64,000 nucleotides of DNA from Sympetrum striolatum (taxonomy: Eukaryota; Arthropoda; Insecta; Odonata; Libellulidae): NCBI GenBank assembly GCA_947579665.1, contig OX388341.1, forward strand, positions 3,782,001 to 3,846,000, read 5' to 3'. Made by a program: the position numbers and the translations under genes. This document shows, in pieces, positions 11,161 to 22,214 of the stretch (its first letter is position 1; each line of letters starts with the position of its first letter). Below the pieces are notes generated by a model. That model saw nothing but the letters and a program-made list of their open reading frames with translations, made no database searches and had not been told where the DNA came from.

Positions 11161-12659
11161 GCGGTCGCCTTTTTTAATGTCTCAATTATAAGAATGTGGA
11201 ATAAATTGGTTCGTAAAAGCGAACTGCGCCTTTGGGGAAAGTAACTTAGATTACTTCTTCGGTTTAAATGTTTTCCAATTGATTATTTCGCTTTCAAAGC
11301 TTATGCACCGTCACCTTAGGCACCATAAGTTGGTGTCTGGTACCCGAGCATCCCACAAAATCTCCTCTTTTTGCCTTCAATGTAGTCACGACACCTTAAA
11401 GTTAGCCATTCGATGATGCCTTCTCATGTCACGAGTTAGTGCTGGTTTTCATACGTGATTAGGCTTCAGATTATCCGGATACATTTCCTTTTTCCATTCA
11501 TTCGAGATGCTGTTAACATCAGTAGGACAAAAGACAACCTGTCCACATTTTATTGAAGAAAAAGGCGACCGGTTCGAGGAGGCCTCTTCATGCCATCCGA
11601 AGAAGCTGTTCACACTTCAGGATAAGAACTGGATGTTTCCTTTTTAAATAGAAATTATTCTGAGGAAAACTATTCAAGAGGAACCAGTTTTACTTTCAAA
11701 TGTCAAGTACTTGGAAAGCTGTAACAATTTTTTCACAGAAATGTTTTCGGAAATTATATATCCATCCCATTTCTTATGGAATTCCTTAATATCTAGGCCA
11801 CCACTGCAGATTTTATTCTGCGTTTAGCGATTTTACGGAGATGCTATTTAGCAATTTGCTATTTCTTAATAATATTCTTCAAGCTTTGTTTTCTGCTCGA
11901 GTTTGAAATTGGGCATCTTACCACTCATAGTTGGGATAAGATAACAATGCTTGCGGATGATTATTAATTCTTTAAAGATACTGTTTAAAATGTGTTGAAA
12001 TTTAATCCTGTAAGTACAAAATAATGGATGGAAACAAAGATTCATCCCTTTTTAAAATCAAAATTGTTTAGTGTTGTTTGAAATAAATATTGTTAACTTG
12101 TTCTTTACGATGATTCCATAGCATTGTGTTCTACTGGGTCCAAACATATAGGACTGATATCCTCAAAAGAGCCGTCAATGAATTAGTTGAAAAAGGACTC
12201 AATGTTGAGGGATATTTGTTTTAGGAGCGTTCTTCAATTCCTATAAATTCATGTTTTTTTGGGGGGCTCCTGGTGTTCGTGCAGTGCACCCCATTCTCAG
12301 TCTGGAGAGGCAGGGAAAGCGTGGTCTAGAATGTCGGTCATGTGGCGCTATCTACCGCCAAACTAATATCCTGTTCGCTATTTTCGCGGTTACAAATAAG
12401 TTCGGATACTTTTTGAACATATTTAGCTTGTATAAATAAATAAATAAGTATATATATATATATTTATATATTTTTCGTTCCAATATTTTCCGCTGTTTTT
12501 CGTTAGTATTTAGTGTTATAGCTTTTTTAATCGTACGCTTCAACTTCATCGCGGTTGCATCGAGATCTTCTCATGCAGTAAAATACTCCAAAACAAAGTG
12601 TTTGTTTCTTAATTGGACTTATCCAACGGAGTCCGTCTCCCCCTTGGAATGAAAATCGC

Positions 12660-12780
12660 TCATCTTCTCTTCTCTTACATGCTTTTACTTACAGAGCACT
12701 TGCCCTTGGAAGTAGGAGACCTGGGTTCGAGTACTAGCTATTTTTCGCTTCTTGTACATCATTGTATTCTGTTGGTGAGT
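12660..12780 (+). mobile_element. tRNA-like SINE remnant
   Basis: The words GCCCTTGGAAGTAGGAGACC and TGGGTTCGAGTACTAGC at about 12702-12738 resemble the anticodon-variable-arm and B-box region of a tRNA. The 5' half with an A-box and a closing acceptor stem is not visible, so it is not a functional tRNA gene. Confidence 0.4.
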
Positions 12781-13463
12781 CTTTATTCCACTAATTACTT
12801 ATTTTGCGATTGCTACACCTTTTGAATAGTTTATGGACGTCGCATAAATATTGGAGCCCCTTTGGAAATTGGCTCTTCGAATTGACCTTTATTTAGATTT
12901 CGCGGACTAATATTGTCAGCTGGGACTCGCAGGATGACGACGGCTTAAGACGACTTTGGTGAGTCCTAACTATATATTGGAATCTTATCAGAAAACCCAT
13001 CAAAGAACTAACAATTATATTTCTTTTTATTGTACTGCGATTTCCTGTGATTCGCTGAATCCTCCTTCAGGACACCTTTAATAATTATTGAGTGAAATTC
13101 GTAATTTTCTATTTTCTTACCGGAACTTACCTTCTGTCGTAGAATTTCAAAATATTACTTTAATAAAAGAAGAAGACCTTCTGCTTCCTTGAGGGCCTCC
13201 TCTAACTCGCGACATTGCCTCAAGCGATCGAGGATAAGAAGTTATATATGTATGCATATGCTGATATGATTACATAGGACAACTGTAACTAGGTTAAAGA
13301 AAAACAGCATTATTGAAGTAATCAAGAGAAAGAGACTTGGCTGGAAATGAATGCCTATGGTTTTGAAGAGGAGGGTCTTCAACCAATGCATTTTACCTGA
13401 TGGTAGTGAAACATGAAATGCTGCTATAACCAAGTGACTTCAAATAACGCAAGGGAGTATTGA

Positions 13464-14285
13464 GTGAGTGATGTGTGCTGGGAATCACAAGAAGAGACGG
13501 GAAAAAAGCAACACCTAGGTGAGGACAATGACACAGCCACAATAGACAAGATAAGATCACTAAATAATACTATGTGTATACTACGTTATGTGTATTGTTC
13601 TCTTGTTGACTCGAGGCTTCAATATGGCCAAATTTGCTGGGGAGGTGCTTATGTTTCCAATATAAAGCCACTCCAAATTGTCCAAAAATAGCGTATGCGA
13701 ATCATTCTTCAAAATAAAGTACAGAACACTCGTTTCCTTTATTTATAACCTTAGGCATTTTACCCTTAAGACATTTATTCGTCTATAAGGTATTAAAAAT
13801 GTTTTATAATAGGGGAGGACACAAAATTAAGTACACATATTTACAGAAAATTTAAGAACTGGTAAATCTATATTAATATCTAGACCTAAGTATGAATTCT
13901 TTAAACATATTTATTTTTATGTAGGACCTAAACTGTTATCTCTCCTCCAAGGTAATTTGGTTAATCCAGTTTCGGTTTCGGTATATCTAAGAAATTTAAG
14001 GAAATGGCTCTTTTTAAGTGAAAACTTGGAAAATATTTTGTAAATAAATTCTTTCTTGTTTTTCCTTTTAAGGTTTCTATGAAATTGTAAATTTCTTTGT
14101 AATTTCTTTTTGTTTGGCAGCATGCTAATATAATTTGTGGTAACCCCAACACAGGCTCTTTTCCTCTGGGATTCCCCCCTTCTTTGGTTCTGTTTTGGTC
14201 TCTATTAAACCAAAACATTGCATTTGCATGATCTATTATTGTAAACAAAAGGGTGGAGTAAAAAAATTATTATTATTATTATTAA
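13464..14285 (+). mobile_element. Degenerate Jockey/CR1-like LINE 3' part with (TTA)n tail
   Basis: The frame at about 13525-13691 encodes the post-catalytic segment of a LINE reverse transcriptase (KIRSLNNTMCILRYVYCSLV, then DSRLQYGQICWGG), which corresponds to the family's 'Y..L..S.L.YG...WG' region. Beyond the stop at 13689, homologous residues continue in broken phases: a segment resembling 'RIILQNKVQNTRFLYL' (13693-13745) and one resembling 'F..HLFFYVGPKL' (13900-13935). The 3' UTR runs to a TTATTATTATTATTATTA tail at about 14264-14284. The endonuclease and catalytic RT core are missing, and several stops show that this copy is dead. It is a different family from the LINEs at 5812 and 18633. 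Confidence 0.65.
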
Positions 14286-14289
14286 AAAA

Positions 14290-16015
14290 TGGAGACGGGT
14301 TAGCCATGTGGTGAGAGGATACCATTGAGCATCTGCAGGTACCAACTCCGTAATGCATTAAAAAATAAATAATAATGAAAAGAGAAGACAAATAAGATAT
14401 TAAATGTAATAAATATATGCGTAACAGCAATGCTCTTCGAACGCCACCAGATGAAGGAATAGACGAGGACAGAAGGAGCTACAGTTAAATTTAACCGAAT
14501 TCTTCACATCGCATCTTCTAACCCAGAAAAATATTCTCTTTGATCGAACTAAAATAAAAACAGTTTTGTTTTTTTTGTCGACATTTCGAAATTTGGAGGA
14601 AAAAATTCTCAATGATGATTTGATTTGAAAAAACTGTTACTTCCTGATGGGTGAGCCACTTCTGCAGGACATTTCGGTAAGGAAAAAAGTGGCAAAGCGA
14701 CGAACACAATCCAGTAATTTGCAGCAATTCGTGGATCTCCATTCCTCAGCATATCAATCATTACACTTCGTCTTCCTCTCCCTCTTGAACAGTTATTAAT
14801 CACTATTTTAGCCATTCTCATCATCACCAAAGCAAAGCACACACAGCTAATCAATCTAATTTATCAATTGGTTCAATATGGAATTTCTTCTCTAAACTAT
14901 AGCCGCATTTAAACAATTCTCTTCTGCTTTTGAGGCAATGGATCGATATTTTTGTCGTTTCGAGCAGGAAACAGCGTGTTTATTATCAGAAACTTCACAA
15001 ATAATGAGGAATGATGAGGAATCGGAACAGGAAAGTTATACTTCCGATTCTGCATTGGCATCTCGTTTCTACAGCTCATTGGTTACTGTCCACAGTCAAT
15101 TGTTTTGAATGAGACCGTCACTGCACCAGAATCCGTATTGCGGTCACGAGCGACCATTTCCTCTTTTTGAAATACGGTGTCCGCTGCAATGATATAGGGG
15201 ATAATGCATGGCGGGAATGCGAATGGGCGTAATGTATTTTTAAATTTTATCGAAGGCCCGCCAGAAAGAGTTATGGCGGCTCCGTTCAAATATTTGCATT
15301 TATAAAAATAGCGATGAGACGTGCCTCAGATCGGTTTATAACTTGAGGTTTTCAGATATATGTATGACTCCGCATCTCAGAAGAGTTTGTATTGGAAAGA
15401 TGGCTTTTTTGATGCGGGTTTAAGAGAGAATTCCGCAATGATTTCTCATTTTATAAAGGAACTGATAGAAAGAGAGAAAACGATCGGAGACCCGTAAATT
15501 ATTTATAAATAAGCTGAAAAACCTTGCGTGACGTAGTTGCGCAGTGTAGAAACTTCTTTTTTTGGCAAAACTATCCCCAAAGATACTCGAAATATAAAAT
15601 TAATCCAGCTGAGTTGCCGATTTTCCCTTTATCGTTTAAATTGACCGCTTACTAAAGGTGGCAATCACCCACCAGTCGTTTTTAATAAACTCGCTGTAGA
15701 AGTATTTCTTTTGTTGTTACTCTATCGATTGGACAATGACATAGGTATTATCCGCTATGGCATTATGAGGAAATTTGGAATAATGGAATAAATAATATAA
15801 TAATTTTAAAAATAAGCAAGGGGAAATATTATTGGAGTAATTCCCAGCGTATTATTACAGGAATAATCTCGGAATCAAGAATAACGTTAGATAAACTTCC
15901 CCGTCAAGTAGGTATGACGAAGCCATAGTCATGCATCATGTACCTTAATCTCATTCTATAAAAAGTAATGAGGTGTTAACAGTTGGATGATGTCGTTGGT
16001 AATGGATGAATTTCA
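14290..16015. other. Non-coding stretch
   Basis: Short overlapping minus-strand frames at 14400-14854 and 15083-15289 have no motif. No repeat was recognised. Confidence 0.45.
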
Positions 16016-16019
16016 AGGA

Positions 16020-16165
16020 AAGGGTTAAATGCATATTGCAAGTAAGGGCGTGCACCCACGAAAATCCCACGGAAACAGGATAGAGAGAGATCCCGGGTTC
16101 GATTCTCGGTCCCGCCGGGCTTTTTACAAGTCTGTTTTTCCTTGGGATGAATTTCAATTAAATTT
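16020..16165 (+). mobile_element. tRNA-derived SINE, family S2 copy 1
   Basis: The B-box GATCCCGGGTTCGATTCTCG (about 16090-16109) is followed by CTTTTTACAAGTCTGTTTTT. The same order (GTCCCGGGTTCGATTCCC, then TTTTGCAAGTCCGTTTTT) is found at 52676-52727. A common AAGGGTTRA...AAGGRCGTGCACCCA block lies upstream here (16020-16056) and at 52426-52450. The A-box is not clear in this copy. Confidence 0.6.
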
Positions 16166-16395
16166 CCTGACACACAATTAAAGAAGGGAAGGCAAAATCA
16201 TAAAATAAACTTTGGAAAAGAATTTTGTTCTTCAAAAGAAACCAAATTTTATTGAACTCGAATTAATATGTTAGAATTGAAAACAAATTCTTTTAGACCA
16301 CATTCTTCGTGAAGATTTGTTCGTCCTTTAGTTGCTTCCCATACTATTCTGTTACGGAAAACACTACTATCCGTTGATTCTACACAGGAGTGAAT

Positions 16396-16700
16396 TCCCC
16401 TCCTTAAGGGAATCGGACTCAATAATCGCCTAGTTCGTCAGGGAGACTAGTTATTCATTACGAAGAAATTTGACATAATTTTCGTTTAATTTACCATAGT
16501 TCTCTTAATTTCGAATCAAAAAGCACATTTCACAACAATAATAAGAATCTTTCTTTAATTTCCCATCTTCTGGTACTTGTCTCGACTTCTTAGAATAAAG
16601 GTTTCTAATTTAAATTTGCAAAGGAAGAAGCAAAAAATAACCTTACATGCATTTCTTAGCATTTTGGAACGTCCTGGAGTCGAACCCGGCACTTTCACCG
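16396..16700 (-). mobile_element. SINE-like repeat family S1, copy 2
   Basis: Collinear with 1620-1945 and with the tail of 8850-9015. The B-box complement is GGAGTCGAACCC at about 16676-16687. The shared blocks include CAATAATAAGAATC, CTTCTGGTACT, TTTCTAATTTAAATTTGCAA and CCTTACATGCATTTC. The plus-strand frame 16647-16853 crosses the repeat boundary and is not a gene. Confidence 0.6.
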
Positions 16701-16882
16701 AATAAAATTCTCACACCCTTATTTGAAGCAGTAGGTACCATTTCTTTACTCTCTTGCGTATTTCCATTACTGATTAATCAACCTCAAACTTTAATGCTGT
16801 ATAATATATATTTTCAGCTTTCAACTGGTAGTTTTATAATATATTACTCTTGAGATAAATTAAGTGCTGAACTAACGCTAAT

Positions 16883-17653
16883 GGTCCAAATTGGGAAACC
16901 GGTTGCCTAATTTGGACTGACGGTTTCCTAGGTTGGACCGGGTCGCTCTCATTGCCCTTAATTATTAGGAAAGCGTTTGCAGTGAGGTGAGTTGCATTGT
17001 GGGAGTCCAAATCTCGAAAAAGAATGTAACTGCATATTCTAGCCAGTAAGGAGAAGGTGTTATAATCCCCGCTGTGTGCCTTTCCACTGACCACTCTTCC
17101 CAGAATGCACCTGACTCCTCCCTCGACATACCACCCTTCCCTTCCCGTAACCTTTCCCACATCCAGCCCCTTATTTCGAGTATAAAGAACACTGAAAATG
17201 AATTCCAAATGTTTTACCTGATGATTACGCCTATGCCTAGAAACTAGTCGTATCATTAAAAATTCTGTGGACTAAAACAAAGCTAATTTATTCCTTCATT
17301 ACGTAAAATATTTAAGATAATATAATATTCAATAAATCTGCAAATATTTTTCGTCGTATTTTCCTTATGACCATTTTATTCCATCATGAAAAAATATACA
17401 AATATTAACCTAAATATATTAGATATTTATTGCGGAAGTAAAACTTAATAAAAAGCGATTAGTTTTCTAATTACGTCATTCAATAGTCACCTAAAATGCC
17501 CAACACGCTATGTCCATCTTAGGCAGCATCTTCCCGTCATAAAAATGTGACCATCGCACGAGGTTTCACACTCATATGCAGTGTATTAGCTATATTAGAT
17601 AACTCGATTGTAGGGGGGGAAATACTACTATGGTCCAATATCGGCAACCTCAC
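16883..17653 (-). mobile_element. Dispersed repeat family X, copy A
   Basis: On the minus strand this block is collinear with 35830-37530 (copy B, plus strand). Shared landmarks in order are GGTTGCCGATATTGGACC, TGTGAAACCTCGTGCG, the CATTTTAGG(T/A)GACTAT word, AATAAATATCTAATATATTT, CGAAAAATATTTGCAGAT, TTAGCTTTGTTTTAGTCCAC, GGCATAGGCGT(A/C)ATCATCAGG and GAAATAAG(G/A)GG..GGCTGGAT. Its low-coordinate end contains an inverted pair, GGTCCAAATTGGGAAACCG (16883-16901) against a near complement at 16920-16938. No protein is encoded. It behaves like a non-autonomous DNA transposon. The frames 16834-17256 on the minus strand are inside it and are fortuitous. Confidence 0.65.
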
Positions 17654-17659
17654 CCTATA

Positions 17660-18600
17660 ATGGTTAAGTGCACGAAATTTTGTTGAAGCCAGTGGAAGGG
17701 GAAACGGCGATTTGCTGGAAGATAGAAAGGGAAGCTATGAAAATTATATCTACAATTAAAGGGTGCGCAGATGACTTGAGGAAATGTATATTTAAGAAAA
17801 GGTAATTAAACAGAGGAGAAAGTAGGACATTTCTACTTTCATCTTGAAATTCTTGTAAATAATGTGTAACAGCGGAGACCTACTGAGCTTAGAAAATGAT
17901 GGAATTGTATAAAGTATTATACCCTATTTACTGAAGTGATTAAAAAAATACTCACTTGAAATCTCTTAAATGTTGTTCGAATACTGCTTTCCAGTCACAT
18001 AACACTCCGTGCTTGTCATAATTTCCCTTACTTCTGTCTACACTTCTACTCGGTCAGATACTGACAAGATATGCATTGAGGATATAATAGGTATTTGATA
18101 AATTAATCAAAAAATCTGTATTTAATTAATTTAAAAATCATTCATCCTTCCTCTTCAAACTCATTGGCAATCTTGATTTTAGAATGGAAAAGTTCCTTCC
18201 GAAGTCGCTCCAGCCAAGTTTCATTCTTCTGTTTAATACTTCATTAATCCTGTTTTACTCTCCTGTTGTTACAAGTTGTCCCAGGTACGTGTATTCCAAG
18301 CAAACATCCACTTTTATTAGAGGTTATAAACCATCCAAAAGCCTTCTTTGTCGTCGCTCCTGTTCTTACGCCCCGATAGTCCAAGAAAGCAAGAAAAGAA
18401 CTTAATGAAAAACCTAAAGAAAAGCACTTTTATGATATCCAAATCGGACTACAGGGGAGTAAGACCAGCAGTGCCGACAAAGGCGGCTTTTGGAGGTTTT
18501 AATTCCTCAAATGCATTAACAGCCGTGTTCCAAAATCACTTTCTTTACAAACATCCACTGGTCTTTCTTGAAGTTTGACTAGTTCTTGCGTTGCAAAAGA
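17660..18600. other. Non-coding stretch
   Basis: Two short plus-strand frames (18184-18405, 18348-18578) overlap in different phases and show no family motif. No repeat was recognised. Confidence 0.4.
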
Positions 18601-18632
18601 ATTATATATTACCTTTAGTTTAAGTGTATAGT

Positions 18633-20165
18633 TTATTGTTTAGTTCTTGAAGTTAGATGTTCTGCGTTGGCTGCAAAGAGAACTATATCATCTGCAAAAC
18701 GGAGGTGACTGATGTACTCCCCATTTACTCTTAATACCTTCTCTTCCCAATCAAGGGTTTTAAAAACTTCTTCTAAAACGGCTGTGAACAAGACGGGAGA
18801 TAAACCGTTACCTTGTCGAACTTCCTTCTCAATCTTGAATTCATCGGTCTCTTCATGAAGCATTACAGAAGCTGTGGCATTCTCGTAGACACTGCGCAAG
18901 AGGCGGATGTACTCAGAATCTATTCCTTGATTCTTCAGAGCTTTCAGAGTGGAGGAGGTACTTACCAAGTCGAAGGCCTGTTCGTAATCCACAAAGCAGA
19001 GGACGAGGGGCATCTCGTACTCATTCGTTCTGTTAATAATTTCCTGTAGTGTGTGGATACAGGTTCGAATCCTGGCTAGTCGGATTTTTCCAAATAGGGA
19101 ATGGTCTTATATGATTGTTGTTGTTAATACCTATCACTGTAAAAGTCCTGAAAATGGATGTTTGTGGGGGATATGAAAATAAATTTAAAAAATATGGTCC
19201 ATAGTCCTGAAGCCTTTTAGAAATCCTGCTTGTTCTGTAGACTGAGCTGAAGACAGGGTCGTCTCAAGACGTTCAGCGATTATTCTGATAAATGATTTAA
19301 AGACAGCTGGAAGGAGGCTGATGGGGCGATAGTTTTCCTTTATCGTGCAGAACAGCAATCCTTGCGTGGTTCCATTCCGTGGGAATCATCCCTTTTTGAG
19401 ACAATTACTGAATTATTGTGCTAAAACATGATCAATCTCTGTTCCACCAACTTTCAGATACTCCGCCAACACCCCATCTGCTCCTCCTGCTTTCCCATTC
19501 TTCATCTGCTTAATTACCGCCATTACCTCTTCTGGGAGGATTGAGAGGAGATTTTGTGAGCTTTGGCTTTCCTCTTGGTTTTCCTCTTCGGCATTTCCCA
19601 TCTTTTTGTATAGGTTGCCAAAGTATTCTGCTACAGTCCTCAATATTGCTTGTGTTTTGTTTGCTGTAGTGCCATCTCTTTCCTCTTAGGCTCAAATGTT
19701 TTCCTTTCCTATTGTTAGGCTTTGTGTGGCATTTTTTATGCTCTTGTTATCTTCTATGACCTCTTGCACAACTTTTTCATTAAATTTCCTCACATCTTCC
19801 TCGATTGCTACTCTGGTGGCTTTGCAAAGCATATTCAATGTTAACTATTGCAGTGTATGAATTTTTCAGTTTCATCCTTGGCACCCCTCTAAAAGAATGA
19901 ATTTCCTTCCTTCAGCGTAAGTAACTCTTCTGATTTTCTTCTGACTTCGCTGAGTCCGATGATATCCCATTTTATCTTCTCTGCTTCATTGAGTTGTTCC
20001 AGCAATCGTTCTTCACTCTTCAAGCTGCGGCAGTTGTAGGTTGTGAATTGCAGGGTATCAATTCTTTCCTTCATGATGGACCTCTTTAATGCCACCACCT
20101 CCCGGACATCCGAATGGGCGATGCTTTTACGTCCAGATGAATTTCCATTAAAGAAGCTCATCATG
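18633..20165 (-). mobile_element. RTE-like LINE, copy 1, partial and broken
   Basis: Read on the minus strand, the element begins near 20165 with an endonuclease N-terminus (TTYNCRSLKSEERLLEQLNE, then DIIGLSEVRRKSEELL). The rest of the endonuclease is deleted or degraded. The linker and RT start follow at 19413-19643 (AEYFGNLYKK ... EEVMAVIKQMKNGKAGGADG). The catalytic core lies at 18633-19013: motif A LCFVDYEQAFDLVS, the segment GIDSEYIRLLRSVYE, GNGLSPVLFTAVLEE, and motif C LRFADDIVLFAAN with the FADD catalytic residues intact. Frameshifts and stops separate these pieces. A SINE interrupts it at 19059-19195. RTE-like elements normally carry one ORF of about 1,000 residues with endonuclease and reverse transcriptase; this is a damaged fraction. 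A close paralogue lies at 37556-38365. Confidence 0.85.
19059..19195 (+). mobile_element. SINE nested in the RTE-like LINE
   Basis: Compared with the paralogous LINE copy around 38080-38105, about 137 bases are extra here. The insert begins ACAGGTTCGAATCCTGGC, a B-box at its very start, and ends GAAAATAAATTTAAAAAATA, an A-rich tail. It is therefore a tRNA-derived SINE inserted in plus orientation and truncated at the B-box. The paralogue reads directly from ACTATGGACC into ACATCCACACACTACAGG and is the empty-site reference. Confidence 0.8.
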
Positions 20166-20169
20166 AAAA

Positions 20170-20398
20170 TTGCACTTGTATTTGGGGGGGTTAGGACAAT
20201 AATTCACCAATCTGTCCTACTGCCGGTTGGTGAATGCCACTTTCATTATTTGGCCGGAGATATTGTTGAAGCCTTCTTAGCATGGTTGAACCTGGGCTAT
20301 GCATCGCCTCCAACCTCCGTTAACACCCCTCCGCCCCGATGAGGCAATGTACTGAGGCAGTGATGGGGAGGGAGGATTATATTATTATATTATAAATG

Positions 20399-20405
<7 letters not shown>
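20170..20405. other. Region adjoining the LINE 5' side
   Basis: A run GGGGGGG at about 20185-20191 and GC-richer sequence to 20370 (including CACCCCTCCGCCCCGATGAGG) may be the upstream untranslated part of the minus-strand LINE. No protein is evident on either strand. Confidence 0.3.

Positions 20406-20410
<5 letters not shown>

Positions 20411-20487
<77 letters not shown>
20411..20487. repeat. Long (TA)n microsatellite
   Basis: About 77 bases of uninterrupted TA, flanked by CATACATACA and TGTATGTGTTTG. Such tracts extrude cruciforms and are assembly hazards; the exact length should be treated as approximate. Confidence 0.97.
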
Positions 20488-20489
<2 letters not shown>

Positions 20490-20495
<6 letters not shown>

Positions 20496-21270
20496 TTGTG
20501 TTTTAAATCTACTTGTTCCGTCACTCTTGACCGGGGAGCTTACTAGTTATACTATAAAAGGCATCCCAGAGAATATCTTTCAATTTTAAATTAGTTTTCA
20601 TGTCCACAAATATAATGTATTAAATTTGTTACCCAAGCTTATTAATTTTACTAAAGTTCAGGTCTGGTTTTTCTTAATTTAAAGTTTGAGATATTTACGA
20701 ATATGGATATAAAATTGCTATAATATAATATTCAAAACGTAAATTCTTAGAATATAGAAATGGCGCGTGTACTCGTGTCTGTGCATGACTAACAAGAATC
20801 AACGGATAAGGAAATTTAAGTTAATTAAACACGAGGACAAAAAGTGCGCTTGATCTTGTCTTTTTGATGCGAAAATCAAGAATTGTGAACGAGTGAAAAG
20901 TGTGAGTGGGTTAAATGAGTAAAAAGAGTTTGTAATCAGTGTGCAAGGAATGAATAAAGGCAACTTAAGAGTGCAAATGAGCAATCGATTCGCGTGTGCA
21001 ATTTCATGCTTTGATCCGAAAGTGGAATGATGTGTCCTTTGCGTCTGTTTTGATCCCTCGCTAATGAGAGAGGCAACGGAGCGGGATATTACACTCCACT
21101 TGCTGCAATCGATATCTCGCACTCGTTCCGACGCTTTCTGCACCCACTCCGCTCGGAGGAGGACGCAGTATCGCCACAAAATATTACAACCTCGGATACT
21201 ACTCGAACAATGGGAGACAGTCGTCTTCATTCTGCTTTAGGAATGCTTAATCTTGTCTGAATATTATTTA
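20490..21270. other. Non-coding stretch
   Basis: A minus-strand frame of 143 codons (20799-21230) has no recognisable motif and lies in low-complexity sequence. It was not called as a gene. Confidence 0.4.
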
Positions 21271-21284
21271 AAATTTAATCTTAA

Positions 21285-22040
21285 AATGTTGAAAAGGCTT
21301 TCGATACAGTCTAGTGGCAAAAACTGATGGGGATATTAAAGAAATTTGGGTTAGACTGGAAAGATAGACGTTTAATTCATAAATTGTATCTGAATCAAAC
21401 AGCCTGCGTAAGGATAGCTGATGGGGAATCGGATCGGGCTGAATTGGGTAGGGGGTAAGACAAGGGTGTTCTATGTCACCAACGCTTTTTAATATATATG
21501 CAGAGGAAATGGTGCAAGAAGGCAATGGAGTAAAGGTTGGTGGGGAAGTAGTGAAGTCTATAAGGTAAGCAGAAGATAAAGCTATTGTGTGCGATTGATA
21601 GTAAATACACTTAACGATTAAGCAAGGGAGTTTGTAAGGAAAATCAACGTAAGTAAAACTAAAGTAATGCGGTTCACCAAGTGATAGAAATTTAAATTAA
21701 CGATAAACTAAAGATTTGAGGTTCACTAAGGGAAAGAAAGCTAAGTTAACGATTAGGGTGGATGGGGAAAAACTAGAGCAGGTGGATAAATTTTCCTACT
21801 TGGGTGGTACTCTTTTATGGGATGGAAGATGTAAAGATGAGATTCGAAAAAGAATAGCCTTGGCCAAGGAAGCCTTTGTGAAGCGAAGGGAATTTATGAC
21901 CAAAGGTCTTGACAAAGGAATCAGGAAAAGATTATTAAAGTCTTTGGTTTGGAGTGTCTTACTATATGTGTGCGAAACGAGGACTTTAAGAAACGAGGAA
22001 GTCAAATGTTTGGAGGTCTTTGAAATGTGGGATTGACGTA
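21285..22040 (+). pseudogene. RTE-like LINE reverse-transcriptase pseudogene, family D copy 1
   Basis: The plus strand carries, in broken phases, EKAFDTV (motif A, 21289-21310), KFGLDWKDRRLIHKLYLNQT (21335-21400), a degraded 'G..QGC.MSPTLFNIYAEEM' region (21450-21515), and RYADDKA with its tyrosine codon mutated to a stop (21560-21580). It then runs into an intact C-terminal frame at 21716-22036 (LTIRVDGEKLEQVDKFSYLG, then GTLLWDGRCKDEIRKRI). The order is that of an RTE-like RT followed by its thumb. Several stops and frame changes make it non-functional. A sister fragment in the opposite orientation is at 35500-35830, sharing the AAGGCTTTCGAT and TGCGTAAGGATA(G/A)CTGA words. Confidence 0.8.
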
Positions 22041-22074
22041 TAATGGGAAAAGTTCGTTGGTTTGATTGGTTTTT

Positions 22075-22210
22075 ATTGTTTGAAGTCCAAATGTTCCTGC
22101 AAATAATAATAATCCGTGTCGACTGAGTCCTAACCATCTATGGACAGGTGAATTTTTTCCAGCGGAAACGCTGAGAAAGTGCAAAAACTCAATAATAATA
22201 ATAAAGGACT
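22075..22210 (+). mobile_element. Possible LINE 3' tail fragment with AAT repeats
   Basis: GAAGTCCAAATGTTCCTGCA is followed by AATAATAATAAT, then GTGTCGACTGAGTCCTAACC, and after GCAAAAACTC a second AATAATAATAATAA run to about 22205. The two AAT runs bracket a short unit and resemble LINE 3' tails. It directly follows the RT pseudogene but its family link is unproven. Confidence 0.35.
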
Positions 22211-22214
22211 TTTT

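Larger units (their letters stand above)
9350..13440. other. Long non-coding stretch
   Basis: There is no supported gene over about 4 kb. Contents that stand out are the island at 10430-11160, a GC-richer insert-like patch at 12250-12345, a (TAAA)n/(TA)n run at 12430-12475 and a tRNA-like SINE remnant at 12660-12780. Confidence 0.5.

Noticed and set aside
12690..12745. Possible tRNA gene
   Set aside because: Only the B-box side is present; no acceptor stem, D-arm or A-box can be paired. The same holds for the B-box words at 30188, 40968 and 62642.
16834..17256. 140-codon minus-strand frame
   Set aside because: It lies within family X copy A, and the matching region of copy B does not keep the frame.
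20799..21230. 143-codon minus-strand frame
   Set aside because: No motif, no repeat support and unremarkable composition; treated as chance.
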